A DNA stretch of 64,000 nt from contig NZ_JBDQQR010000001.1 in NCBI RefSeq assembly GCF_039888675.1, forward strand, positions 3,224,001-3,288,000, given 5' to 3'. The position numbers and the translations under genes were made by a program. This stretch comes from Mesorhizobium sp. CAU 1732. GTDB lineage: Bacteria; Pseudomonadota; Alphaproteobacteria; Rhizobiales; Rhizobiaceae. Positions 1 through 8,143 of the stretch are shown piece by piece. The first letter of the stretch is position 1; the number at the start of each line of letters is the position of its first letter. Below the pieces are notes generated by a model. The model had not been told where the DNA came from. It saw only the letters and a list, made by a program, of their open reading frames with translations, and did not search any database.

Positions 1-63
1 GTTGGGGAGAAAACTGCATCACGCGTTAGTGCGGGATTCGCGGGAGAGGAGCAAGGGTCGCAA

Positions 64-453
64 TCAAGCCAGATCGGTATGGGAGAAATCGTTGCCAATG
101 TAGAGAAGATCGACGCCTTGGCTTTTCGCAACCGCGTAGGAAATGCAGTCGCCCAAATTCAACTTCGCCGCATGCCCACTGCCCCGATGATACTTGGCGA
201 ATGCCTCCATCAAAGGCGCGAGGCAGGACTCATCCACCGGCACTATTTCTACTCCGGCTCCATGAAGAAACTGCCCAACCTGCCTGGGAGCATTCTCGCG
301 GTCGCCGGTCTTTGACGCCAAGGCCATAATCGTCTCAAGCATCGTCACAACTGACGTAACCCGAGACCCCGATTGCGCTAGCCGCAGCAACATCCTTTCG
401 CGCTCGTTTTCATTGGCAATGATGGCGATCATTGCTGAACTATCGAGATACAT
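64..453 (-). CDS. vapC: VapC-type PIN-domain toxin (ribonuclease)
   Basis: A 129-residue PIN-domain protein. The acidic residues expected for Mg-dependent RNA cleavage are visible: D4 in YLDSSAMIA, E40 in TMLETIMAL, D102 in NLGDCISYA and an Asp near position 122 (GNDFSHTD). The frame is open further upstream, but the ATG giving MYLDSSAM fits the family N-terminus and overlaps the end of the upstream antitoxin gene by 14 bases, the usual coupling in TA operons. VapC toxins cleave tRNA or rRNA when released from VapB. The target of this one cannot be read from sequence. Family assignment is strong; toxicity is inferred. Confidence 0.88.
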   Translation of the reverse strand: MYLDSSAMIAIIANENERERMLLRLAQSGSRVTSVVTMLETIMALASKTGDRENAPRQVGQFLHGAGVEIVPVDESCLAPLMEAFAKYHRGSGHAAKLNLGDCISYAVAKSQGVDLLYIGNDFSHTDLA

Positions 454-706
454 CCCCGTCCCCCCACATTTCGTCGAAAGACGCTTTGTCAATCGTTCGA
501 TCAGTGGATGGATAAGCATCGACCTCATCGAAAAGCGGCTGGAGGCGTCTCTTCAGTGCCTCTATCGGTGCCTTTGCGGCGGCCCGCTCCACCGACAAGG
601 CTTCTTCTACCGCCTGTCGTATCGCATCAGTGATCCCAATTCCGCGCAATTCGGCAAATTCTCTCACCAGTGCGTCCGTCCTCTGGTCTTTTACATGAAT
701 AGCCAT
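440..706 (-). CDS. vapB: VapB-type antitoxin
   Basis: An 88-residue protein starting MAIHVKDQRTDALVREFAEL, which resembles the Rv0623/PSK-type VapB antitoxins. It has an N-terminal DNA-binding ribbon-helix-helix-like part, a middle helix (DAIRQAVEEAL), and an acidic C-terminal tail (KASFDEMWGD) of the kind that wraps around the toxin. A GTG four codons upstream is a possible alternative start, but the MAIHV start matches family members. It lies directly before and overlaps vapC, so the pair should be co-transcribed and autoregulated. The upstream 200 bases carry no other gene; I could not resolve a clear operator. Confidence 0.8.
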   Translation of the reverse strand: MAIHVKDQRTDALVREFAELRGIGITDAIRQAVEEALSVERAAAKAPIEALKRRLQPLFDEVDAYPSTDRTIDKASFDEMWGDGDVSR

Positions 707-908
707 TTTATACACCACTTAGAATCATGTAGAAACCAACCATGCGCACCCATAGGTTGCATGCGAGGTCATGCTCGACACCGCTAATAGAACATAGTGC
801 GAACAAAAGCAAGATTAAAGGCTAAAAGCGGAAAAAATGCACGATATGGTTGTCCAGCCCTATTCCGCAAGTGGGCAACGGTCTGGACCTTAAGAAAGGA
901 ATTATTCC

Positions 909-1403
909 CTACCCGCCCGCATTCGGGTTCTTCGCATAGCCGGGACCGACCGTCAGCGGCTGGTGGGGCACGATCGCATCGCTCACCTGGCTCTTGAACG
1001 TCATGTCGCGCGACCACAGGACTTCCGTCTGCTGGCGATCGAACACCCGGATCGCGACGGTATAGGGTTTTCCAGCCTCGACGCCGCGCAAAGGCGGGGA
1101 TCGCAGCGAATAGGTGTTGGTATCGGCAGCGACGCGCGTCCTCACCACAAGACCGTCACCGCCGGCGGGGTTCTCGAAGGTCGCCTCGATGATCGATCCG
1201 TACGGCAGGGGCTTCTGCACCACGGCGGTGAAGCCGTAATAGACCTCGGCAATGCGGTAATTGACCATGAACCCGCCGCCGAGAATGTTCAGGAGCGGCT
1301 TGTTGGCCGGGTCTTCGCGCGTCATCCAGCCCAGAGCGAAGAGCGGGAGCAGAAGCGCCACCGCCACGATGATCACCGTCCTGAGCGAGACCCGGTCAAG
1401 CAT
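909..1403 (-). CDS. Conserved membrane-anchored protein of unknown function
   Basis: A 164-residue protein with one hydrophobic segment at about residues 8-26, followed by a soluble beta-rich domain (for example VNYRIAEVYYGFTAVVQKP and RVFDRQQTEVLWSRDMTF). This suggests a periplasmic domain held by an N-terminal signal anchor. I recognise the type as a hypothetical protein of Rhizobiales but know no function. It is transcribed in the same direction as the LysE-type gene 56 bases upstream and could share its transcript. Confidence 0.7.
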   Translation of the reverse strand: MLDRVSLRTVIIVAVALLLPLFALGWMTREDPANKPLLNILGGGFMVNYRIAEVYYGFTAVVQKPLPYGSIIEATFENPAGGDGLVVRTRVAADTNTYSLRSPPLRGVEAGKPYTVAIRVFDRQQTEVLWSRDMTFKSQVSDAIVPHQPLTVGPGYAKNPNAGG

Positions 1404-1459
1404 CGCCGAAGATTAGCACCGCGCCTGATGCGCGTCGATTGCGGGTCGTTATACCAGCG

Positions 1460-2056
1460 TCAGCGCAGCATCGGCCACAGGCTGACCGCGAGGGCGACAC
1501 CCATCGCGATGTTGAACCATTTGAGGCGCAACGGGTCGGACAGGAAGCCGCGAAGCGCCACGCCGAAACCCGCCCAGGTCGAAACGCTAGGCAGGTTCAC
1601 GACCGCGAAAGCCAGTGAAACCAGCACCACCGACAGAAACGGCGATTGAGGGTTGGTGTAGATGGCCATGGCGGTGACAGCCATGACCCAGGCCTTCGGG
1701 TTGATCCATTGGAACCCGGCCGCTTCCATGAACGTCATCGGACGCGCGGCCCCGCTGTCCTTTTCGCCAAGCGACCGCGTCATCGCGATCCGCCACGCAA
1801 GATAGAGCAGATACGCGCCGCCGGCGATCTTGAGGCCGGTGTGAAGCGCGGGATAAGCGGTGAGCACCGCGCCCAGCCCGAAGCCGACGCCCAGCAGCAG
1901 CGACAGAAACCCTGCCCCGATGCCGAACATATGCGGGATCGTGCGGCGGAAGCCGAAATTCACGCCCGATGCCATCAGCATGAAGTTGTTGGGCCCCGGC
2001 GTGATCGACGTCACGAAGGCGAACACGATCAGAGCCAGAAATATATCCAGCGACAT
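1460..2056 (-). CDS. LysE/RhtB-family amino-acid exporter
   Basis: A 198-residue, six-helix inner-membrane protein of the LysE/RhtB/ArgO translocator family. The N-terminal signature SITPGPNNFMLMASG (about residues 17-31) and the GIGAGFLSLLLGVG helix are typical. Members export amino acids such as threonine, homoserine or basic amino acids by proton exchange. The substrate here cannot be read from sequence. It is followed downstream by an unknown membrane protein and preceded by ilvH on the same strand, with a gap of about 60 bases and no clear terminator, so read-through from the ilv operon is possible. Confidence 0.88.
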   Translation of the reverse strand: MSLDIFLALIVFAFVTSITPGPNNFMLMASGVNFGFRRTIPHMFGIGAGFLSLLLGVGFGLGAVLTAYPALHTGLKIAGGAYLLYLAWRIAMTRSLGEKDSGAARPMTFMEAAGFQWINPKAWVMAVTAMAIYTNPQSPFLSVVLVSLAFAVVNLPSVSTWAGFGVALRGFLSDPLRLKWFNIAMGVALAVSLWPMLR

Positions 2057-2118
2057 GGGACCTCCCGACGGTCCTGAAAATCAATGACAGCGCGAGACTG
2101 GCGAAACGCCCCCGTGTG

Positions 2119-2703
2119 TCAGGAAGATGCTTCCATCCCCTGAGGGCCACGGTTCATGGCGGCAACGCCCGTCCGGCAGACCTCGACGAGCCCCAACGGC
2201 CCCATGATCGCGATGAACTGCTCGATCTTGGACACGCGGCCGGTGATCTCGAAGATGAAATGCTCGGTATTGGCGTCGATTACGGTCGCATGGAACGCTT
2301 CCGCCAGACGCAGCGCTTCGACGCGCGCATCGCCGGTGCCACGCACCTTGATCAGCGCGAGCTCGCGCTCGAGCGGCCGTTCCTGCCCGAGTTCCCGCGC
2401 GATGACGGTCAGATCATTGACGCGATGAACCGGCACGATGCGCTCGAGCTGGTGCTTGATCTGCTCAAGCACATGCGGCGTGCCCCGCGTCACGATCGTG
2501 ATGCGCGACAGGTGCTTCTCGTGTTCCGTTTCGGAAACGGTCAGGCTGTCGATGTTGTAGCCGCGACCGGAAAACAGCCCGATCACGCGCGCAAGCGTAC
2601 CCGGCTCGTTGTCGACGAGAACGGAAAGCGTGTGCTTTTCGACACTTTCGGTTTCCTTGGCGATGAAATAGGCCGAACCGGTGGGCTGAAGATGGGCGTT
2701 CAT
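2119..2703 (-). CDS. ilvH: Acetolactate synthase small (regulatory) subunit
   Basis: A 194-residue regulatory subunit of acetohydroxyacid synthase, which catalyses the first common step of valine, leucine and isoleucine synthesis. The N-terminal ACT domain is clear (HTLSVLVDNEPGTLARVIGL followed by SGRGYNIDSLTVSETE), and the C-terminal ALS_ss-type domain ends with EVCRTGVAAMNRG. It binds valine for feedback inhibition and activates the catalytic subunit. The ATG at 2703 overlaps the TGA of the preceding AbrB-like gene by one base (TGATG), so translation is probably coupled. A TTG codon directly upstream is a less likely start. Confidence 0.96.
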   Translation of the reverse strand: MNAHLQPTGSAYFIAKETESVEKHTLSVLVDNEPGTLARVIGLFSGRGYNIDSLTVSETEHEKHLSRITIVTRGTPHVLEQIKHQLERIVPVHRVNDLTVIARELGQERPLERELALIKVRGTGDARVEALRLAEAFHATVIDANTEHFIFEITGRVSKIEQFIAIMGPLGLVEVCRTGVAAMNRGPQGMEASS

Positions 2704-3209
2704 CAAAGGGCATCCAATTGGTCGATGATTTGGGTTGCGAGGTCTGCGGTCTCTTCTGTCGATTTTGCCCTCAACTTGACGACAGCCTTATTTTGAAGGC
2801 CCGCTGTTGATGCAACATTCGAGTGAAAGCCCATTTTCTGATCTCCTGGCACGAACAGCTCGGGCGTCGTAGCGAATGCCTTCGCGTCAAACTTCTCAAA
2901 TGTGTTGCGCGCCAACCAGACGTTGGGCTGGCTGTTTTCGTTGACGACAACCGCGCCGGACGCGTGTCGCCATCGTGAGACGTACCGAGTATGCCGTTCG
3001 CCCACCTCATCGCCCAAAGCATCAAGGCTCGCGGAAAGGATTGTGCGAAGTATGTCTGGTGCTGCAGGGCGAGTAGTTGGTGATAGCTGGAGGCCACCTG
3101 CTATCTCTTCAATGCTAAACCATTGCTCACTCGTCCATCCTCGTGCTCGCAAGAAACGGCTTGGAAGTTGTATGCAGCCGCGCTGATCGACAGTTGCGAT
3201 TGTTGCCAT
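2703..3209 (-). CDS. Unknown protein with AbrB-like N-terminus inserted between ilvI and ilvH
   Basis: A 168-residue protein. Residues 1-45 (for example TVDQRGCIQLPSRFLRARGW and FSIEEIAGGLQLSP) resemble the swapped-hairpin AbrB/MazE/SpoVT DNA-binding fold. The remaining 120 residues, including a NTFEKFDAKAFATTPELFVP stretch, are not a family I recognise. A TTG at 3218 would overlap the ilvI stop; the ATG at 3209 is my choice. The gene sits tightly between the two acetolactate synthase subunits, touching both, and its DNA is visibly less GC-rich than either. That suggests later acquisition into the operon. A regulator of the operon is possible but unproven. Confidence 0.72.
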   Translation of the reverse strand: MATIATVDQRGCIQLPSRFLRARGWTSEQWFSIEEIAGGLQLSPTTRPAAPDILRTILSASLDALGDEVGERHTRYVSRWRHASGAVVVNENSQPNVWLARNTFEKFDAKAFATTPELFVPGDQKMGFHSNVASTAGLQNKAVVKLRAKSTEETADLATQIIDQLDAL

Positions 3210-3214
3210 ATCTT

Positions 3215-5002
3215 TCAAACCAGTTCCCTGCCCTTCGCGTCGATCGCGTTGGCGACGACTTCGTCGGTGGCCTCGTCCGGCAACAGCATCTCGTTGTGCG
3301 CCTTGCCCGACGGGATCATGGGGAAGCAGTTGGCGAGCGCGGCCACGCGGCAGTCGAACAGGACCGGCTTCTTCACGTCGATCATCTCCTGGATCGCCGC
3401 GTCGAGTTCGCCCGGCTTGTCGCAGCGAATGCCATGTGCGCCGAAGGCCTGCGCCATCAGCACGAAATCAGGCATCGCCTCGGTGTAGGAGTTGGACAGG
3501 CGGTTGCCGTGCAGAAGCTGCTGCCACTGCCGGACCATGCCCATATATTGGTTGTTGAGGATGAAGATCTTGATCGGCGCGTTGTACTGCACCGCCGTCG
3601 ACATCTCCTGCATCGTCATCTGCACCGAGGCATCGCCCGCAATGTCGATGACGAGCGCATCGGGATGCGCGATCTGCACGCCGAGCGCGGCAGGCAGGCC
3701 GTAGCCCATCGTGCCGAGGCCGCCCGACGTCATCCAGCGATTGGGTTTTTCGAAACCGTAGTGCTGCGCGGCCCACATCTGGTGCTGGCCGACCTCGGTC
3801 GTGATGTAGGTGTCGCGCGCTTTCGTCAGCTCATAAAGACGCTCGATCGCATATTGCGGCATGATGACGTCGTCATTGCTCTTGTAGGCAAGGGAATCGC
3901 GCGCCCGCCAGCGCGCAATCTGCTCCCACCAGGGATGCAATGCGGATTTGTCGGTCTTTACCGTGGCGCGCCAGATACGGACCATGTCCTCCAGCGCGCG
4001 CCCGACATCGCCGAGAACCGGAATGTCGATATGGACGTTCTTGTTCAGCGACGACGGGTCGATGTCGATGTGGATTTTCTTCGAATTCGGCGAAAACGCG
4101 TCGAGGCGCCCGGTGATCCGGTCGTCGAAACGCGCCCCGAGGCAGACCATGACGTCGCAATCATGCATCGCCATGTTGGCTTCGTAGGTGCCGTGCATGC
4201 CGAGCATGCCGAGCCAGCTCTTGCCCGACGCGGGATACGCGCCGAGACCCATCAGCGTCGACGTGATCGGGAAGCCCGTGAGATCGACCAGTTCGCGCAG
4301 CAGATGGCTGGCCTCGGGGCCGGAATTCACCACGCCGCCGCCCGAATAGATGATCGGCCGCTTCGCCGTCGCCATCAGCGCGACCGCCTGCTTGATCGCC
4401 TCGATGTCGCCTTGCAGTTTCGGGTGATAGGACGTGCGCGGCGCCTGCTGCGGCGGCGTATAGATGCCCTTGGCGAACTGAACGTCCTTCGGGATATCGA
4501 CGACGACGGGGCCGGGCCTGCCGGTGGTTGCGATATGGAATGCCTCGTGGATCACCCTCGAGAGATCGTTGACGTCCTTCACCAGCCAGTTGTGCTTGGT
4601 GCAGGGCCGTGTGATCCCGACGGTATCGCATTCCTGGAAGGCGTCCGAGCCGATGAGCGAGGTCGGCACCTGCCCCGTGAGGCAGACCAGCGGGATCGAG
4701 TCCATCAAAGCGTCCTGCAGAGGCGTCACGGCGTTCGTGGCGCCCGGTCCCGACGTCACCAGCATCACGCCCGGCTTCCCGGTCGAGCGCGCATAGCCCT
4801 CGGCCGCGTGTCCGGCGCCCTGCTCGTGTCGAACCAGAATGTGCTGGACGTCGTCCTGCTGGAAGATTTCGTCATAGATCGGAAGGACGGCGCCGCCGGG
4901 ATAGCCGAAAATGTGCTCGACGCCATTGTCCTTCAGCGCCTGCACAACCATTTCGGCACCGCTCATTTCGCGTCTGCCGGTCTCGTTTGATCCGTTGCTC
5001 AT
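3215..5002 (-). CDS. ilvI: Acetolactate synthase large (catalytic) subunit
   Basis: A 595-residue thiamine-diphosphate enzyme that condenses two pyruvates, or pyruvate and 2-oxobutyrate, in branched-chain amino-acid synthesis. The catalytic Glu that activates the cofactor is E60 in RHEQGAGHAAEGYA. The TPP/Mg motif runs from GDAS at about 456 to NNQYMG at about 483, and the FAD-binding middle domain is intact. The length is normal. The ATG at 5000-5002 has a good ribosome site (GGGAAGAG) upstream. Expression is probably set by the leader peptide and terminator at 5065-5173. The stop overlaps or abuts the AbrB-like gene that precedes ilvH. Confidence 0.97.
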   Translation of the reverse strand: MSNGSNETGRREMSGAEMVVQALKDNGVEHIFGYPGGAVLPIYDEIFQQDDVQHILVRHEQGAGHAAEGYARSTGKPGVMLVTSGPGATNAVTPLQDALMDSIPLVCLTGQVPTSLIGSDAFQECDTVGITRPCTKHNWLVKDVNDLSRVIHEAFHIATTGRPGPVVVDIPKDVQFAKGIYTPPQQAPRTSYHPKLQGDIEAIKQAVALMATAKRPIIYSGGGVVNSGPEASHLLRELVDLTGFPITSTLMGLGAYPASGKSWLGMLGMHGTYEANMAMHDCDVMVCLGARFDDRITGRLDAFSPNSKKIHIDIDPSSLNKNVHIDIPVLGDVGRALEDMVRIWRATVKTDKSALHPWWEQIARWRARDSLAYKSNDDVIMPQYAIERLYELTKARDTYITTEVGQHQMWAAQHYGFEKPNRWMTSGGLGTMGYGLPAALGVQIAHPDALVIDIAGDASVQMTMQEMSTAVQYNAPIKIFILNNQYMGMVRQWQQLLHGNRLSNSYTEAMPDFVLMAQAFGAHGIRCDKPGELDAAIQEMIDVKKPVLFDCRVAALANCFPMIPSGKAHNEMLLPDEATDEVVANAIDAKGRELV

Positions 5003-5064
5003 CAGTCTCTTCCCGTCTGTATCCGCGCTCTGCGCTCTGGTCGTTTATCGGTCTTGCGGGCAAT

Positions 5065-5086
5065 AAAAAAGGCCCCCGAGGGAGCC
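5065..5086 (-). terminator. Attenuator terminator of the ilvI leader
   Basis: On the minus strand the sequence GGCTCC-CTCG-GGGGCC forms a six-pair GC stem directly followed by six T residues. It lies between the leader peptide and ilvI, about 60 bases ahead of the ilvI start, so it must act as an attenuator rather than an end-of-operon terminator. A second perfect hairpin lies upstream (arms 5095-5103 and 5133-5141, with inner arms 5115-5120 and 5124-5129) and overlaps the end of the leader peptide gene. I could not define the alternative antiterminator pairing. Confidence 0.85.
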
Positions 5087-5119
5087 TGTGTCTTGCGCAT
5101 GGGTGCTTTCGCCCGGCGG

Positions 5120-5173
5120 TTACACCGCCTTGCCCATGCGCCTTCCTACTACGAGAATGATCGTCGTGTTCAT
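5120..5173 (-). CDS. ilv leader peptide (branched-chain amino-acid attenuation)
   Basis: A 17-codon frame reads MNTTIILVVGRRMGKAV and stops inside a strong hairpin that precedes a terminator and ilvI. The run Thr-Thr-Ile-Ile-Leu-Val-Val is what is expected of a control peptide whose translation senses charged Ile, Leu and Val tRNAs. Stalling there would block the first hairpin. There is no obvious Shine-Dalgarno sequence. The predicted promoter places the transcript start only about 3 bases before the ATG, so the peptide is probably translated from a leaderless or nearly leaderless message. Confidence 0.85.
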   Translation of the reverse strand: MNTTIILVVGRRMGKAV

Positions 5174-5182
5174 GGTGGCGGA

Positions 5183-5211
5183 CATTAATTGCGCATTTGC
5201 GGTCGTGTCAA
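5183..5211 (-). promoter_or_regulatory. Predicted sigma-70 promoter of the ilv operon
   Basis: On the minus strand a perfect TTGACA (-35, positions 5211-5206) is separated by 17 bases from TTAATG (-10, positions 5188-5183). The start of transcription would fall near 5176, next to the leader-peptide ATG at 5173. This is a match to consensus only; no start site has been mapped. Confidence 0.65.
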
Positions 5212-5358
5212 TCACAAAACTTCAAGCCAATTCAAGACCGTCAGTCGTTTCGCTAGAATTTGGGCCGGCCGCTTCACGTCCTGTCAACCATCCGCCATCA
5301 CGCAGCCTTAACCCCGCGCGCGTAACGTCGTCTGGTTGAGACGGGGAATCTTCATCTG

Positions 5359-7167
5359 ATGTTTGTCGAACGCGCGGAAATTGGCGAAGCCACGAGCCAG
5401 GAACGGCGCAACGCGGCTCAGTCGGATTCGCGCGTGCTGGGACGCGTCGTGCAGTGCGACGGCGCGCGCGCGCTCCTTGCCGCCTTCGCTGGCGACGACG
5501 CGGCTTCACAGGGCCTCTGGACGGTCGGGCGCATGGTGTCCATCAATCTGGGCACCATCCGCACGGTCGGCCTGGTCTACCGTATCGAGGCTCCGGTTCA
5601 CCAATGGATCGAAAACGGCGACAACCCCATCAGCGTCCACGTCGAATTGATAGGCGAGGTCCGTGATGCGCCGGATGGCAAGCCGGTCTTCGATCGCGGC
5701 ATCACCACCTACCCCCATATCGGCGCGATCTCGCATCGCATCCGCGCGCGCGATCTCCAGGCCGTCTACGATCTCGCCGGCCGCCACGCCTTGACGATCG
5801 GGAAGCTTTCGCAGGATGAAACCATTGACGCGCGTATCGCGATCGATGACGTGCTCAACCGGCATTTTGCAGTTGTCGGCACCACGGGCGTCGGCAAATC
5901 GACGGCGGTATCGCTTCTGCTGCGCAAGGCGATCGAGGCGCGGCCGGACCTGCGCGTCCTCATCCTCGATCCTCACAACGAGTTCTCCGCAGCCTTTCCG
6001 GATCGGTCGATCCGGGTCAGCACACAAACGCTCGACCTCCCCTTCTGGCTGTTCCGGCTGGAGGAACTTGTCGAGGTGCTGTTTCGAGGCCGTGAGCCGG
6101 TGGCCGAAGAGGTCGACCTGCTGCGCGATCTGATCCCGCACGCCAAGCAGCTCTACCGCAATCCCCACAGCGGCGGCCTCGTCCGGCGCTCTTCGGATGC
6201 AAGCGGCATCACGGTCGACACGCCGGTGCCCTATCGCATCGCGGATGTGCTGAAGATCATCGACGAGCGCATCGGCCTGCTCGAGACGAAGAACGACCGC
6301 CCGACCTATCGCTCGCTGCGCATCCGCATCGATGCCGCCGTTGCCGATCCGCGCTACCGCTTCATGTTCGGCTCGCGGCTGATCGAGGACAACATTCACG
6401 AGACGATCGGCAAGATTTTCCGCATCCCGCATGAGGGACGGCCGATCACCTGCTTCGAGATGGCGGGACTGCCGTCGGAAGTCGTGAACTCGGTCTGCTC
6501 GGTGCTCGCGCGTCTGGCCTTCGACATCGCCATAGGCAGCCACGGAAAGCTCAAGCTTCTCGTCATGTGCGAGGAAGCCCACCGGTACATGCCGTCCGAC
6601 CCGAAGCTGGGTTTTGCTCCCACACGTCATGCGCTGTCGCGCATCGCCAAGGAGGGCCGGAAGTATGGCTGCTACCTCGGCATCGTGACGCAGCGGCCGG
6701 GCGAGCTGGACCCGACTGTGCTGTCGCAATGCTCGACTGTCTTCGCCATGCGTCTCGCAAACGAGATGGATCAGGAGATCGTCCGATCCGCGATAGCGGA
6801 TTCGTCGGCTTCCACGCTCTCGTTCCTGTCGTCCATGGGCCAGCGCGAGGCGATCGCCTTCGGCGAAGGCGTGGCAACGACGATGCGCATGAAGTTCGAG
6901 TTCATGGCGCCCGCACTCCTGCCCGGAGCGACGAACGCGGATGCAGCCGATGAGCCCGCCGATCACGGCGAGGTCGATCTGGTTTCCTTGGTACAGAATT
7001 TGCGCAGTTTCGCGCGCCCGGCGCCGTCCACCGCGACGGGCGTGGGCGCACCTGTCGATGTCCAGCGCCAGGCCGGCGAGCGCCAGCCCAACATCGAACC
7101 GCAGCCGGGCGATCGCCCGCGCCGCCGCTTCGACGACGACGATACGGTCCGCCGGCTCTACGAATAA
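5359..7167 (+). CDS. HerA-like hexameric ATPase (DUF87)
   Basis: A 602-residue ATPase of the HerA/FtsK superfamily. Residues 22-130 look like a HAS-barrel. Walker A is GTTGVGKST (174-182), Walker B is LKLLVMCEEAH (398-408) with a catalytic Glu pair, and the sensor/arginine region follows (IVTQRPGEL about 442-450). The C-terminus from about 530 is a low-complexity, acidic/arginine tail. HerA proteins translocate DNA, in archaea with NurA nuclease and in some bacteria with defence effectors. No NurA, Sir2 or nuclease partner lies nearby, and the next gene is convergent. The protein is probably a stand-alone chromosomal ATPase; its role is unknown. Confidence 0.85.
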   Translation: MFVERAEIGEATSQERRNAAQSDSRVLGRVVQCDGARALLAAFAGDDAASQGLWTVGRMVSINLGTIRTVGLVYRIEAPVHQWIENGDNPISVHVELIGEVRDAPDGKPVFDRGITTYPHIGAISHRIRARDLQAVYDLAGRHALTIGKLSQDETIDARIAIDDVLNRHFAVVGTTGVGKSTAVSLLLRKAIEARPDLRVLILDPHNEFSAAFPDRSIRVSTQTLDLPFWLFRLEELVEVLFRGREPVAEEVDLLRDLIPHAKQLYRNPHSGGLVRRSSDASGITVDTPVPYRIADVLKIIDERIGLLETKNDRPTYRSLRIRIDAAVADPRYRFMFGSRLIEDNIHETIGKIFRIPHEGRPITCFEMAGLPSEVVNSVCSVLARLAFDIAIGSHGKLKLLVMCEEAHRYMPSDPKLGFAPTRHALSRIAKEGRKYGCYLGIVTQRPGELDPTVLSQCSTVFAMRLANEMDQEIVRSAIADSSASTLSFLSSMGQREAIAFGEGVATTMRMKFEFMAPALLPGATNADAADEPADHGEVDLVSLVQNLRSFARPAPSTATGVGAPVDVQRQAGERQPNIEPQPGDRPRRRFDDDDTVRRLYE

Positions 7168-7227
7168 GCCCGGCTTCCGGATTTTTGGAACTTTGACTGG
7201 CCACGTACCCCGCTCGCGCGGAAAAAT

Positions 7228-8019
7228 TCACGCGCAGACCCGGTTTCGGCCGAGGCGCTTGGCCTGGTACAGATGCTTGTCAGCACGGCGGAAGAAATCC
7301 TCGGCCGTTTCCTTGCGATCCCAGACGGCGAGGCCGACGCTCGTGGTGACGCGCAACCGCACATTTCCGCTGACGATCGCCAAACCGGCGATGGCCTTGC
7401 GGATGCGCTCGGCGAGCTTCAGCAGCAGCGCATCGTCCATGTTCGGGGCAACAACCGCGAACTCCTCGCCGCCGAGGCGCGCGACGACGTCGTGATAGCG
7501 CGTCATGTCCCTGAGACAGCCGGCAACCGCCTTGAGCACCTGATCGCCGACATCGTGGCCATGCGTGTCGTTGACACCCTTGAAGTGATCGAGATCGAGG
7601 ATCATCAGGCCGACCGGCTTGTCGATCTTGCGGAACTCCTCGATGTATTCGCGCAGCGCATCGTCGAAGAAGCGGCGGTTCTGCATGCCCGTCAGGCCGT
7701 CGGTGAGCGCTGCATGTTCCAGCGTCTCCGAACGCGCGCTCAGCGATTCCGTCATGGCGCGCAGCTTGCCCTCTTCCTTCACCTGCGTGCGGATGAGCGG
7801 ATAGATGAAGAATATGCCGAAGAAGAGTGCCGTGGCCTGCAAGACGCCGGTCGCGAAGAGAAGCCTTGCGAAATAGGCGAGCAGATCGATGCGCTCCTGA
7901 TCGTTGAGCGACTGGCCGGACACGTAAACGGTATTGTAGGCGTGGAGTATCAAGACCCCCGCAGCAAGGACGACGACAATAAAGACGAAGAAAGCCGACT
8001 CGGCCTTATGGAATCGCAT
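7228..8019 (-). CDS. Membrane diguanylate cyclase (GGDEF)
   Basis: A 263-residue inner-membrane diguanylate cyclase. Two hydrophobic segments lie at about 10-28 and 53-75, and a short coil at 80-103 leads into the GGDEF domain. The active-site motif is GGEEF at 183-187, so GTP-to-c-di-GMP synthesis is likely. An inhibitory I-site RYHD (174-177) stands the usual five residues before it, so product feedback inhibition is expected. There is no EAL domain. The loop between the two membrane segments is short, leaving little room for a sensory domain. It is convergent with the HerA-like gene and is probably a single-gene unit. Confidence 0.93.
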   Translation of the reverse strand: MRFHKAESAFFVFIVVVLAAGVLILHAYNTVYVSGQSLNDQERIDLLAYFARLLFATGVLQATALFFGIFFIYPLIRTQVKEEGKLRAMTESLSARSETLEHAALTDGLTGMQNRRFFDDALREYIEEFRKIDKPVGLMILDLDHFKGVNDTHGHDVGDQVLKAVAGCLRDMTRYHDVVARLGGEEFAVVAPNMDDALLLKLAERIRKAIAGLAIVSGNVRLRVTTSVGLAVWDRKETAEDFFRRADKHLYQAKRLGRNRVCA

Positions 8020-8143
8020 CCATTCCCCACCAAAAGAACAAGCGCAATCTATGGCACGGCACTGCTTACGGGAGGTTAATTACAACAACCAAAACGCGAA
8101 CATTCTGGCACCCGGCGCGATGGAAAAGCAAGTTATCCACCGT

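Noticed and set aside
3143..4990. A 615-codon open frame on the plus strand across ilvI
   Set aside because: It is the reverse shadow of ilvI in GC-rich DNA; the translation is Arg/His/Asp-rich with no family features, whereas ilvI on the other strand is unmistakable.
5359..8019. HerA-like ATPase and diguanylate cyclase as one functional system
   Set aside because: The genes are convergent, not co-transcribed, and no shared regulatory feature is visible.
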